Origin: a virus
Direction: 5' to 3' (one strand)
Virus record (IMG/VR): IMGVR_UViG_3300047319_001564
Coordinates: 1 to 53,359 of that record
Length of the DNA: 53,359 nt
Positions 31,512-39,768 of this stretch are shown in pieces. How positions within the stretch are numbered: position 1 is the stretch's first letter; every line of letters starts with the position of its first letter. The translations under genes and the position numbers were made by a program. The notes under the pieces are model-generated. The model saw only the letters and a list, made by a program, of their open reading frames with translations. It had not been told where the DNA came from and ran no database searches.

Positions 31512-31861
31512 ATCTGATCGCTCGAATGATGGTCACTCGTCCGCCGACCGAACCGTGCCTCGAAGACGTCTTTTCGAAGGTACGTCTCAGGCACTTCCTC
31601 ATCGCGAAACTTTTCCATCGTCACCATGCGCCGCGCGAGGTCACGAAACTGCTGGACCGTCATCCCCACGCCGTACACCAGAAAGGCCAGACTGATCAGG
31701 TTCTGAACCGTCAAGGTCCTCGCCTCTCCAGCCTGGCCGACGCTGATCCCCTGCGCTGAGACGGCAATCGTGACGACGAGGACGATCATCGTGACCGTCA
31801 TCCAGAATTGCCATTTCATCATCGAGCTCGCCGATCCATAAAGCTGCCGGAATCGTCTCAT
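31508..31861 (-). CDS. Holin-like membrane protein
   Basis: This 117-residue protein has two hydrophobic helices (WMTVTMIVLVVTIAVSA and LISLAFLVYGVGMTVQQF) and a charged C-terminal tail (ARRMVTMEKFRDEEVPETY). Directly upstream of the lysozyme gene and overlapping it, it is the better holin candidate of the two in the window. Confidence 0.65.
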   Translation of the reverse strand: MRRFRQLYGSASSMMKWQFWMTVTMIVLVVTIAVSAQGISVGQAGEARTLTVQNLISLAFLVYGVGMTVQQFRDLARRMVTMEKFRDEEVPETYLRKDVFEARFGRRTSDHHSSDQI

Positions 31862-31863
31862 GG

Positions 31864-32499
31864 TCAGTTTTTGAAGTGCAGCACTTGAGCCGCCTGTGGT
31901 TTCACGTAGTACGTCGAGTTCGCCGCGTCGAGCGTGATCTTCAGCGTGATGACGTTATCGCCGGTGAAATTCGTTGGCGTGCTGACACCGCAGATCGCCA
32001 TATCGCGCAGGAAGGGGTTGTTGATCGCATGCACATTCCCCACGGTGTCGGTGATGAAGTCATAGTCGCGATCGGCGATCCAGACGTCGCTGCCCACTCG
32101 CCGACAGAAGAACCGAAAAATCACCCGATACTCGGTCGCGTCGTTATTGAAGTTCGAGACCGTACCAGACGCGCCGGCCCCCTGTCGCAATTGGACCTGT
32201 GCGCCCGCGCCGACATTCACCTTGAACGTCACGAGACCGGTCGTGCCCTTATTGTTTTTCGCCAGACAGGCAATCTCGCACTTGACCACATCGCCATCGC
32301 TCCAGGCGCCGCCAGGGACGGTGAAGTGGCAGACGTCGGTTTCCGTGACCGTGTTGTTGACGTCCGCCTTCGTGGCGGTATAGCTCGCGAGTTTGGACCC
32401 GCCGAAGAGGAATAAGAGGTTGTCCCGCAGATGGGTGTTGAGCATCGATGCGGTGACGAACTCGCCAGGAATCCACGTGCGGGGACTGGTCCACGCCAT
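31864..32499 (-). CDS. Tail fibre or tail-tip protein
   Basis: This 211-residue protein opens with TSPRTWIPGEFVTASMLNTH and LRDNLLFLFGG, the start typical of many phage fibre and tail-tip proteins. The rest is beta-rich (VCHFTVPGGAWSDGDVVKC, VNVGAGAQVQLRQGAGASG) and ends in AAQVLHFKN. The start overlaps the stop of the methyltransferase gene (TGATG). Confidence 0.7.
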   Translation of the reverse strand: MAWTSPRTWIPGEFVTASMLNTHLRDNLLFLFGGSKLASYTATKADVNNTVTETDVCHFTVPGGAWSDGDVVKCEIACLAKNNKGTTGLVTFKVNVGAGAQVQLRQGAGASGTVSNFNNDATEYRVIFRFFCRRVGSDVWIADRDYDFITDTVGNVHAINNPFLRDMAICGVSTPTNFTGDNVITLKITLDAANSTYYVKPQAAQVLHFKN

Positions 32500-33620
32500 C
32501 AGCGTTCTCCATCGAGTCGCGCAAAGAGCGGCTCGTCATACGAGTACACGAACACCTGGCGCGCGTGATCATGGATGCGGGCGCGCAGGGTCGGGATTTC
32601 CTCAAAACGACGCAGTGAGACCACCGCCGTGTCCACCGTCGGCAGATTGGCCGATCGGAGATCGGCGACCACGATCGCGGGATGTTTGGCGGCTTTAATT
32701 GGGTCGATTTCGATCCCGCTGACCGGGCGCAGGAAGGTCGAGGCAATGCGCTGCATCAACAACCCATTGCCGGCGCCGAGGTCAAGGACGGGGCCTTGCG
32801 GCGGTGAGCTCCGCAACGCCTGCAACACCATCATGTGCGCCGCATCCTGCGCCGCCACGGTTGGGAATCCGTTCTCCGTGGACACCGGCATGCCAGCCTC
32901 GGAATAGGGGAAGGCGAGGCCTCGCGCTCCCTCGGCCGGATAGGTGCGCCCGCGGCGCTGCACGATTCGCCTCTCGGCGGTATAGCCGGTGCGGGTGACG
33001 ACTTTCAGGACCGGATACCGGATTTCAGCGGCGCCGTGGAGCGCCGACCATTCGACGGGCCACTGCAACACCTCATCAATCACATCCGCCGCCTGAGGAT
33101 CCTTTGCTCGGAGGAGCGCGCGATGGGCGACGCCAAGCGCGCGCGTCGCCTCGCACGTAAACGAGCAGGGCAGGTGCATCACCCAGCGCATATCCAGCCA
33201 GCGCCCGAGGATGTTGCATTCGAGCGGTCCCGTGGTCTCGATGCCGCCGCGTGACATCGCCCAGGTGGTGTCGCCCGTGCCAGCGCCCCAGGTGGCGGCG
33301 AACGCCAGTCGACAACACGCCGGAAAGCCCAATAGGGCGCCGACTCTCTCGTCGTCGCGCGCCTGGTACGCCGTCGAGAGTGCCTTGGCCCCTGGCCCGA
33401 CCGCGAACCGATCCGCATCGACCTCGAGATAGGCGTTTCCCCACGCCTCGACACGTGCGCGGCCGAATACCAGGGCAGCCGGCCGCAGGCCCTCCGTGAC
33501 GGTCTGTAGTTCGAGGTTATGCCATGCGGCAGCTGCGCGCATCAGGCGAGGTTCCCACGCGCCGCGCGCGCGCGAGGAGGCCCACATCCGGCGACTGAAT
33601 TCGCGGCTACGCGTCGCCAT
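32499..33620 (-). CDS. GFPACC-domain / SAM-dependent methyltransferase fusion
   Basis: I start at the ATG at 33620 (MATRSREFSRRMWASSRAR), which overlaps the radical SAM stop by 14 bases; a longer frame lies inside that gene. Of 373 residues, the N-terminal ~170 contain LLGFPACCRLAFAATWG, LECNILGRWLDMRW and HLPCSFTCEATRALGVAHRA, an ordered Cys pattern that resembles DUF483-like proteins. The C-terminal ~150 hold a class I methyltransferase (PVLDLGAGNGLLMQRIA, then GIEIDPIKAAK and IVVADLRSANLP). The fusion follows the radical SAM enzyme in one unit and may act on the same substrate. Confidence 0.7.
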   Translation of the reverse strand: MATRSREFSRRMWASSRARGAWEPRLMRAAAAWHNLELQTVTEGLRPAALVFGRARVEAWGNAYLEVDADRFAVGPGAKALSTAYQARDDERVGALLGFPACCRLAFAATWGAGTGDTTWAMSRGGIETTGPLECNILGRWLDMRWVMHLPCSFTCEATRALGVAHRALLRAKDPQAADVIDEVLQWPVEWSALHGAAEIRYPVLKVVTRTGYTAERRIVQRRGRTYPAEGARGLAFPYSEAGMPVSTENGFPTVAAQDAAHMMVLQALRSSPPQGPVLDLGAGNGLLMQRIASTFLRPVSGIEIDPIKAAKHPAIVVADLRSANLPTVDTAVVSLRRFEEIPTLRARIHDHARQVFVYSYDEPLFARLDGER

Positions 33621-34914
33621 GTGGAATATCCCCATGCATGACTGTCGTCCCCGCGTCGCCGTGCAGGTCGATCCCGGCGTCGCTGTGTTGATAGCCATCG
33701 GGCGCGTCCCAATGGTCGATATGGTCGCCCGTGGTGGTGCCAGGGATTGGACGCCCGTGCAGCACGGCGACGGCCTGCTCAATCGAGAGGTTGCGGCCCT
33801 CGCCCCAGGCCTCAAGCATCGTGACTTCGATGCGTTCGAGCTCGGGCGATCGCGTAATCGGGGTCAGGCCGCGCGCGAAGAGTTCCTGTTCGGTGCGCTC
33901 GAGGAGTCGCATCCAGACGCCGCAGTGCTCCGTCCGATTGCGCCAGTCGCCATCGACCGCCGTGCCCGGGCACTGTCCTTTGCAGGCAATGAAAAACCGG
34001 CAGCCCTGGCAGCCGTTCTCGGATTGCGGCGTGTCATAAAGCACCAGCTGCCGCTCGAAGCCCTCGACGTCGGCCTTGTTCCAATCCACGCCATCTTTGT
34101 TTGTGCGCCCGCAGTTGATGTTCTCGCCGACGCCGTTCACCCCGCGTACCGCGCGCGTGGTGTAGGGGTCGCAGGCATTCCAGATGCAGGTCGTGCCCTG
34201 GCTGGTATCGCGCGCGAGGAGCAGCCGTTCCAGGTCGGAGAAGACATCGAATTGCAGCGCTGGAAATCCCTGCTGAAAGGCATGGAGCTCCAGAAAGGCC
34301 GCGACGTTCTCGTCTTCGGTGAGCGCCCACCGGCGGCGCACCTCGGGCGATTCGACTTCTAAGAGGTGGAGCCGCATGTGGCGTACGCCCAGGGTATAGA
34401 GCTCCGCGATCCACTGTTTCAATCGGTCGAGGCGTGCGCCGACGGCGTTGCCGCGATGCAGGGTGACGATCAAACTCGGCGGCTGTCGGCGTTCACACAA
34501 GCGTCGAATCGCCCATTCGCTCTGCGCTGTCAGGGCCCGTGTTTTATCAAGCGTGCCCGCCTCGCGCACATCGTTCAGCTCGTCCGGTCCGTCCATTGAG
34601 ATCCCGACGCTGACGCCATAGCGCGCGAACAGCGCCAGGTGTTCTTCGGTGATAAGCGAGCCGTTTGTTTGAATGGCGTTGCCGCCGAAGCGTTCGAGGC
34701 CCCAGCGGAACATCTCTTCGAGATCCGCGAACGGCATCAAGAGCGGTTCACCGCCGAACAGGGAGAAGCGATAGTTCTCCTGCGCCAATGCGCGCTTCAT
34801 GGCCGCCATGTCGTACCCGGGCGAGAAGTTCCCCGCCTCGCGCATGGGGTCCTCGTAACAGTACGCACACTGCAGATTGCATTTCACACCGACCGGATTC
34901 AGTTCAATGCTCAA
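33607..34914 (-). CDS. Radical SAM/SPASM peptide-modifying enzyme with HxD tail
   Basis: This 435-residue protein has the radical SAM cluster motif CNLQCAYC (C12, C16, C19), FSLFGGEPLLMP and ISMDGPDEL. It also has a full SPASM domain: GENINC, CQGCRFFIACKGQC and EHCGVW fit C-x2-C-x5-C-x3-C plus the flanking cysteines. Such enzymes modify peptides or proteins such as sulfatases and RiPP precursors. The last 40 residues (starting TTGDHIDHWD and ending MHGDIPHGDA) carry six His-x-Asp units like those of the upstream protein. The start is TTG, overlapping the stop of the HxD hub gene (TTGA). Confidence 0.9.
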   Translation of the reverse strand: MSIELNPVGVKCNLQCAYCYEDPMREAGNFSPGYDMAAMKRALAQENYRFSLFGGEPLLMPFADLEEMFRWGLERFGGNAIQTNGSLITEEHLALFARYGVSVGISMDGPDELNDVREAGTLDKTRALTAQSEWAIRRLCERRQPPSLIVTLHRGNAVGARLDRLKQWIAELYTLGVRHMRLHLLEVESPEVRRRWALTEDENVAAFLELHAFQQGFPALQFDVFSDLERLLLARDTSQGTTCIWNACDPYTTRAVRGVNGVGENINCGRTNKDGVDWNKADVEGFERQLVLYDTPQSENGCQGCRFFIACKGQCPGTAVDGDWRNRTEHCGVWMRLLERTEQELFARGLTPITRSPELERIEVTMLEAWGEGRNLSIEQAVAVLHGRPIPGTTTGDHIDHWDAPDGYQHSDAGIDLHGDAGTTVMHGDIPHGDA

Positions 34915-37070
34915 TTGGCGTCTCCGTGTGCGGTGTCACTGTGCGTGACATCGCCGTGGGTATCGGTGTGGGAGACGTCCGAGTGCGCGACGTCGCCGTG
35001 GGCGCTGTCGGCGTGCGCCACGTCGCTATGGCTCGTCCCGTCGTTATGCGCAATGTCGACGTGCGCGACGTCTGCGTGGGAGACGTCGCTGTGGGGCGTA
35101 TCGGTATGTCCGTCCTCATGGGCCTCGTCGATATGCGCGCTGTCGCTATGCCCGTCGCCGTGGAGTTGATCGGTGTGGGTGTCGCTGTGGAGATCGGCAT
35201 GCCCGTCGCCGTGGTCCTGCACTAAGGGGACGTCCAAATGCGCATCGATATGGTCGGTGTGGACATCGGTGTGGGTGTCTGAATGATCGTCGATGTGCGC
35301 CGAATCCGAATGCGAATCTCCGTGCGGCGAGTCCTGAAAGACATCGTCCGAATGCGCATCGCCATGCGTGACATCAGTGTGCGAGACGTCGCTGTGGGCC
35401 GTGTCCTGATGGACCGAATCGCCGTGCACGGCCCCGTCGCCGTGCGCCTGGTCCTGGTGGGCATTATCGGTGTGGCTGTCACTATGGCTGACATCGCTGT
35501 GGGTGTCGGTGTGTGCCACATCGCCGTGCGCGACGTCGGTATGGCCGATGATCAACCCGAACCCGAGCCGCGTACTGATGTCGAGTTCGCTCCGACCGAC
35601 GACCTCGAGCTCCCAGAACTGACGACTATCGATCGGGACCGACAACGTGAACTCTGTTTCGATATGGGTGCGGTAAATCGTTTCGCGGATGTGATCGATG
35701 AAAAAGGATTTCGAAATGCCGGTGACCACATCCACGATGCCGATCCGGTCGCTGATTTCGCGGCCCAAGCTTCGCGTCAGTTCGGCGGTATTGGTTACGC
35801 CGACCATGCGGCGAAACCCCTCCACCTGTGTGGTCGGTTCGCTGCGGGTGAAAATAATGTACTGGGCCAGTTCAATGCCGAAATTCGCGTTCGACTGATA
35901 TGGCAGATCGATGTTCAGCGGGTTGAGGCCGAAGCGGTCGATGCTGTCCTGGTCGATCTGCGTGGCCGGAATCGGGCCGTAGTCCAGCAACGCCTGCCCG
36001 CGCTGTTGCAGGACCGTCAGCCAGCCGGCCGTCACGCCGCTGAGGGTCACCGAAAATTGCGTGGCGTTGCCTGAGAGCCCCACCGTGACGGTCAGATTGG
36101 CCGTGAGGTCGACGCCGCTCCCATCCTCGGCGGCATTCGCCACGTAATCGGTCCCAGCCACCAGCGAGACCAGCGACACGGCGCCGACGCGCACATCCGG
36201 GTTGTCCGCATCGGTCCACGGGCCGAGGATGTCGACGGATTGACCAATCGCCAGTTCTAACGGTTGGTTCAGGCTGAAGAGCACCGCGGTCGTGTTTGGA
36301 CTCGGGAGCCGCGGGTGCACCGTGGTCTGCGTCGAGTTCGCGATATTCTCGGCCGAATGCGGGGCGGTGAACCCATGGGTGTTCGTGAACGTGTCCGTGT
36401 TCGTGGTGAGCTTCGTGCGACGGGTGCGGGCTTCATAGACCACCGTGCCGTCCCCGCGTTCCCACACGCGATCCAGGCCGCTCAGGGCCAAGCGATACAG
36501 TTCATCGCGGGCGCGCGTCTGTTCGTCGCGGATCCGGTCGAGGACGTAGGGGTAGACGTCAGCGCTGAGATCTTTTTCGACGGCACGTGGCTGCGAGAAG
36601 TCCGGCAGGCCATCGATGATGGTCTGAAAGACGTCGTCCCCCGTCGCATCGAGCAGGATCGGCAGGTCGTTGAGCCGCGTGCGACCCGCAATCCCCATCC
36701 ACCCGATACACTCGCACCGTACGCCTTGCGCGCGATGAATGCCAGGTTCCGGGGCGATGTAGTCCAGGTATCCGGTAAATCGTGGATACGAGGTCGCGCC
36801 GACGGTTACGCGGGCGCGCACACCGATCAAGAGTTGAAACCCTGCACGACAGTTCGCGTGATCGGGCGAATAGTACCCGACCAGGTGCGCGCTATTGGTC
36901 GAGCTGTTATTCAGGATAAATGACAACGTGCCGGAATCGGCAATACAGTCGGCGACGCCACTGCCCGGAAGGCCCCGTTCCCATTGCAGACCCTCGGCGG
37001 TCCGCCAGTCGTTCACCTGGGTCCAGCCGTTGCCTCGCCCGGAGAATTCCATTTCCAAGAGAATCGCCAC
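34911..37070 (-). CDS. Tail hub/baseplate-like protein with C-terminal His-x-Asp array
   Basis: The gene starts with GTG (37070) after AAGGGAG, just past the tape measure stop. Of 719 residues, the first ~510 look like a tail-hub protein (LSFILNNSSTNSAHLVGYY, TSYPRFTGYLDYIAPEPG, DIRE-type helices and IDSRQFWELEVVGRS), matching its position after the tape measure gene. From about residue 510 to the end the sequence is an array of HxDxx or HxDx units, about 43 His-x-Asp in total, e.g. HSDVSHADVAHVDIAHND. The array could bind many metal ions or be the substrate of the radical SAM enzyme that follows. Confidence 0.8.
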   Translation of the reverse strand: MAILLEMEFSGRGNGWTQVNDWRTAEGLQWERGLPGSGVADCIADSGTLSFILNNSSTNSAHLVGYYSPDHANCRAGFQLLIGVRARVTVGATSYPRFTGYLDYIAPEPGIHRAQGVRCECIGWMGIAGRTRLNDLPILLDATGDDVFQTIIDGLPDFSQPRAVEKDLSADVYPYVLDRIRDEQTRARDELYRLALSGLDRVWERGDGTVVYEARTRRTKLTTNTDTFTNTHGFTAPHSAENIANSTQTTVHPRLPSPNTTAVLFSLNQPLELAIGQSVDILGPWTDADNPDVRVGAVSLVSLVAGTDYVANAAEDGSGVDLTANLTVTVGLSGNATQFSVTLSGVTAGWLTVLQQRGQALLDYGPIPATQIDQDSIDRFGLNPLNIDLPYQSNANFGIELAQYIIFTRSEPTTQVEGFRRMVGVTNTAELTRSLGREISDRIGIVDVVTGISKSFFIDHIRETIYRTHIETEFTLSVPIDSRQFWELEVVGRSELDISTRLGFGLIIGHTDVAHGDVAHTDTHSDVSHSDSHTDNAHQDQAHGDGAVHGDSVHQDTAHSDVSHTDVTHGDAHSDDVFQDSPHGDSHSDSAHIDDHSDTHTDVHTDHIDAHLDVPLVQDHGDGHADLHSDTHTDQLHGDGHSDSAHIDEAHEDGHTDTPHSDVSHADVAHVDIAHNDGTSHSDVAHADSAHGDVAHSDVSHTDTHGDVTHSDTAHGDAN
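34914..35543 (-). repeat. His-x-Asp coding array (about 43 units, mostly 12- or 15-bp period)
   Basis: The DNA encoding the hub protein's C-terminal ~210 residues consists of degenerate 12- and 15-base units, with codons varied enough that the DNA itself is not a simple perfect repeat. His and Asp are kept in phase while the other positions are Ser, Thr, Gly, Val or Ala. Conservation of the protein pattern over the DNA pattern suggests selection on the protein. Confidence 0.9.
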
Positions 37071-37074
37071 TCCC

Positions 37075-39768
37075 TTAGCCGTTCATGCCCACGAGGGCAT
37101 CGCGGATCGAGCGACTGATCGTGCGCGGCAAGCGCGCGATGGCGGCTGAGAGCGCAGCGATGTCGCCGCTCGAGGAGGACCCACCGCTGAATGACTGTCC
37201 TTCCCCGCTGAAGGCGAAGTCTTCATTGCCCCTCGAAAAGAACAACGTCGGGGACGTCACACGTCCACTCCCGCCACCGGCCATCGGCACGACCTCCATG
37301 TCGCCGGTATTGGGAAAATCGCGATACCTGCTATCGTTCGGATCGAATCCCGGCGGCGCATTCACCTGCCAATCCACCGTCCCGGTCACATGCGGATCGG
37401 GAATGTTGTCGATCGCGGTGCCGAGTCCGCGGGTGATGGCATCCGTCAGCTTTTGCACGGCATCGACAATCTTCTGGAAGCCCTGCGTCATCGTTTCAGA
37501 GAATGTCACACCGGCCGCTGAGAGATCGGTGATGCTGTTGCCGTTTTCATCCGTGAGCGTCCCCATCTCCACCATGCGTTGGAGCATGGGCGCCATCGCG
37601 GCTGGAATTTCGGTGCCGGTCCTTAAGGCATCATGGACGAAAGTGTTGATCGAATCCCCCATGCGACCGAGGACGGTATCCGTTGCGATGCCAGCACCCG
37701 TCAAGACCTTGAAATCCTGATAGAGGTCTTGTGCCTGCTTGTCGAGATTTTGCCGTTGCAGGGCCGGACCGAGTTCCTCGATCGTGAAGCCATATTTCTT
37801 CACGGTATCGTCGAGGGTCTTCATCGCCTGATCTTGGAACTGCAACGAGACATTCAATTCATCGATGGCTGCTTTGTAGGCTTCTGGCGTCTTGGCATCG
37901 AGCAGATGATCGAGCGTGACACCGGCTTCATGGGCGCGTTGATTGAGCGCCGCGAGGCCGCCGGCGGCATCCACGAAGGCCTGGCGAATCGGATTGACTT
38001 GTTTCTCAGGGTCGTTGAAGAGTTTTCCAAAGAGCCCGCCGACCAGCCCGCCGAGGGCGGTGCCGAGGCCAGGAATGACCGAGCCGATCGCACTGCCGAT
38101 CGTCGAGCCGAACACCTTACTCACGCCGGTCGAGAGCGCACGCCCGACCGTGCTGCCAGCACCGGACAGGAAGCCCCCAATCGCCGATCCTGCCGACTGG
38201 AGAATGTTTCCGCCGCCCTGAAACGCGCCGACGATGACCTGGCCGAGATCATTCTTGAGGAAATCTCCGAATGTTTGGAGCCCGGCACGCGCTTGGTCCA
38301 GCGTGGGGCCCACGAATTTGATCCGATCCTCAAAGTTCTTGAGTTCATCGTTCGTAATGGGGAGCACTTTGGTGCCGAGCTTGTCCAGGCCCTCCGTGAA
38401 GGCCTCGGACGGACCGAAGGCCTCATGCTGCACATCCCGCAAATGGGTGAACGATGCGACCAGATCGATGGTGTTCTGATTGGTCCGCTTCAACATCTCC
38501 ATTTGGTCCTTCATCATGTCGTCGAAGGACTTCTGGATGCTCTCGTAGATCTTGGTCTGACGGGTCGCCGTATCCTCATTCACCCGTTGTTGGAATTCAG
38601 CTAAGTCCGTGGTCGCCTTTTTCCGCGCCTCATCTTGCTTCGCGAGTACCTTGTTGATCCGTTCGTTTTCGGTCGCGATCTCGTCAGCGCTGCCGGTCGA
38701 TGTGGGGACCTTGAGTTGTTGCGGCAGTGTCAATGGCGATTTCACACCTGCGGTCATCTGCTTCAATTGTGTGTTGAGGTCTTCCATCTCTCGGCGGAGT
38801 TGTGAGGTGGCCTGCTGCGCTGGGGTAATACCGTCGGTGACATAGTGGGCGAACGCCACTGTCGCCTCTGCGGTGTAGCCTTTCGTCAGGCGCCACCACT
38901 TCCCTATCTCATCACCCGCTTTGTCCATGGCGCGAACCGTTTCGTCGCTCATGCCAACAGTGGCGCCCTTCAGATCATCGAAGCCACGTTTGAGGGTCGG
39001 CAGGACGGCGGCGCCCTGTTTGCCAAAGAGATCGATGGCGATGGCAACTTGCTTCGCTGGGTCCTGTACTTGGCGCAACGCATCGCTGATCGCAATGAAC
39101 TGATTTTCTGGATTGAGGTTCTTGATGTCCTCGAAGGGAATTTTCAGATCCTTCAGCGCTTGGAGAGCCTTGGCGTCGCCGCCGACTAACTTGTCCTCCA
39201 TTTTCGTGATCGCACCGGTCAGATCATCAATACTGTTGCCCGCCTCATCGCCAGCGATCTGGAACTTCTGCAAGCCCTGAAGGGAGACGCCGGTTTTATC
39301 ACTGAGCTTTACGAGTTCGTCTGCGTCCGCGAGTAACGCTTTGCCGAACTCCACGACTGCGCCGATACTGAATCCGATGCCGACGGCGGCCGCCAATTGC
39401 TTGCCGGTATCAACTAATTTGCCCATCGCGGCGTCGACCGGCTTTGCAGCCTCGGCGATCTTCTGGAGATTCTCCGGTACGCCGAGGCCCAGCGCTTTCA
39501 TTTTTGCCGCGGCTTCCTGCGCCTGTGCGCCGAGCCGTTGCAGTTCCTTCTCGGTGAGCGTGGAGACGCCGCCGACTTTATCGACGGCCTGCGCCATCAA
39601 CGTCGCATCCTGAATGAGCTTCGTGCCGTTCAGGCTATTGCCAATCCGCGTGAGGGACGGAATGACTTTGTCCGCGCCGCTCGTGAGATCCTTGAGCTTG
39701 ACCTCCGCTTTCTGGACGGCGTCCTGGAAGCTGGAGAAATCAGCCTGGAATTTTGCGGAAATTGGCAT
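37075..39768 (-). CDS. Tape measure protein
   Basis: This 897-residue protein has the coiled-coil N-terminus of tape measure proteins (FSSFQDAVQKAEVKLKDL, NLQKIAEAAKPVDAAMGKL), a long helical middle, and a hydrophobic Gly/Ala-rich segment (VIPGLGTALGGLVGGLFGKL, about residues 575-600). It sets tail length and passes into the host envelope during DNA delivery. Its length suggests a siphovirus tail. The ATG at 39768 overlaps the stop of the frameshifted chaperone (TAATG), the standard arrangement. Confidence 0.9.
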   Translation of the reverse strand: MPISAKFQADFSSFQDAVQKAEVKLKDLTSGADKVIPSLTRIGNSLNGTKLIQDATLMAQAVDKVGGVSTLTEKELQRLGAQAQEAAAKMKALGLGVPENLQKIAEAAKPVDAAMGKLVDTGKQLAAAVGIGFSIGAVVEFGKALLADADELVKLSDKTGVSLQGLQKFQIAGDEAGNSIDDLTGAITKMEDKLVGGDAKALQALKDLKIPFEDIKNLNPENQFIAISDALRQVQDPAKQVAIAIDLFGKQGAAVLPTLKRGFDDLKGATVGMSDETVRAMDKAGDEIGKWWRLTKGYTAEATVAFAHYVTDGITPAQQATSQLRREMEDLNTQLKQMTAGVKSPLTLPQQLKVPTSTGSADEIATENERINKVLAKQDEARKKATTDLAEFQQRVNEDTATRQTKIYESIQKSFDDMMKDQMEMLKRTNQNTIDLVASFTHLRDVQHEAFGPSEAFTEGLDKLGTKVLPITNDELKNFEDRIKFVGPTLDQARAGLQTFGDFLKNDLGQVIVGAFQGGGNILQSAGSAIGGFLSGAGSTVGRALSTGVSKVFGSTIGSAIGSVIPGLGTALGGLVGGLFGKLFNDPEKQVNPIRQAFVDAAGGLAALNQRAHEAGVTLDHLLDAKTPEAYKAAIDELNVSLQFQDQAMKTLDDTVKKYGFTIEELGPALQRQNLDKQAQDLYQDFKVLTGAGIATDTVLGRMGDSINTFVHDALRTGTEIPAAMAPMLQRMVEMGTLTDENGNSITDLSAAGVTFSETMTQGFQKIVDAVQKLTDAITRGLGTAIDNIPDPHVTGTVDWQVNAPPGFDPNDSRYRDFPNTGDMEVVPMAGGGSGRVTSPTLFFSRGNEDFAFSGEGQSFSGGSSSSGDIAALSAAIARLPRTISRSIRDALVGMNG

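Noticed and set aside
34914-35543. CRISPR-like or satellite array suggested by the repeated DNA
   Set aside because: The units are 12-15 bases with no spacers, and lie inside a long open frame. The repeat is at protein level (His-x-Asp).
35283-36074. Plus-strand frame opposite the HxD array
   Set aside because: Its regularity mirrors the array on the other strand; there is no binding site or known motif.
37633-38604. 323-residue plus-strand frame
   Set aside because: It is antisense to the tape measure gene; GC-rich third positions keep it open.
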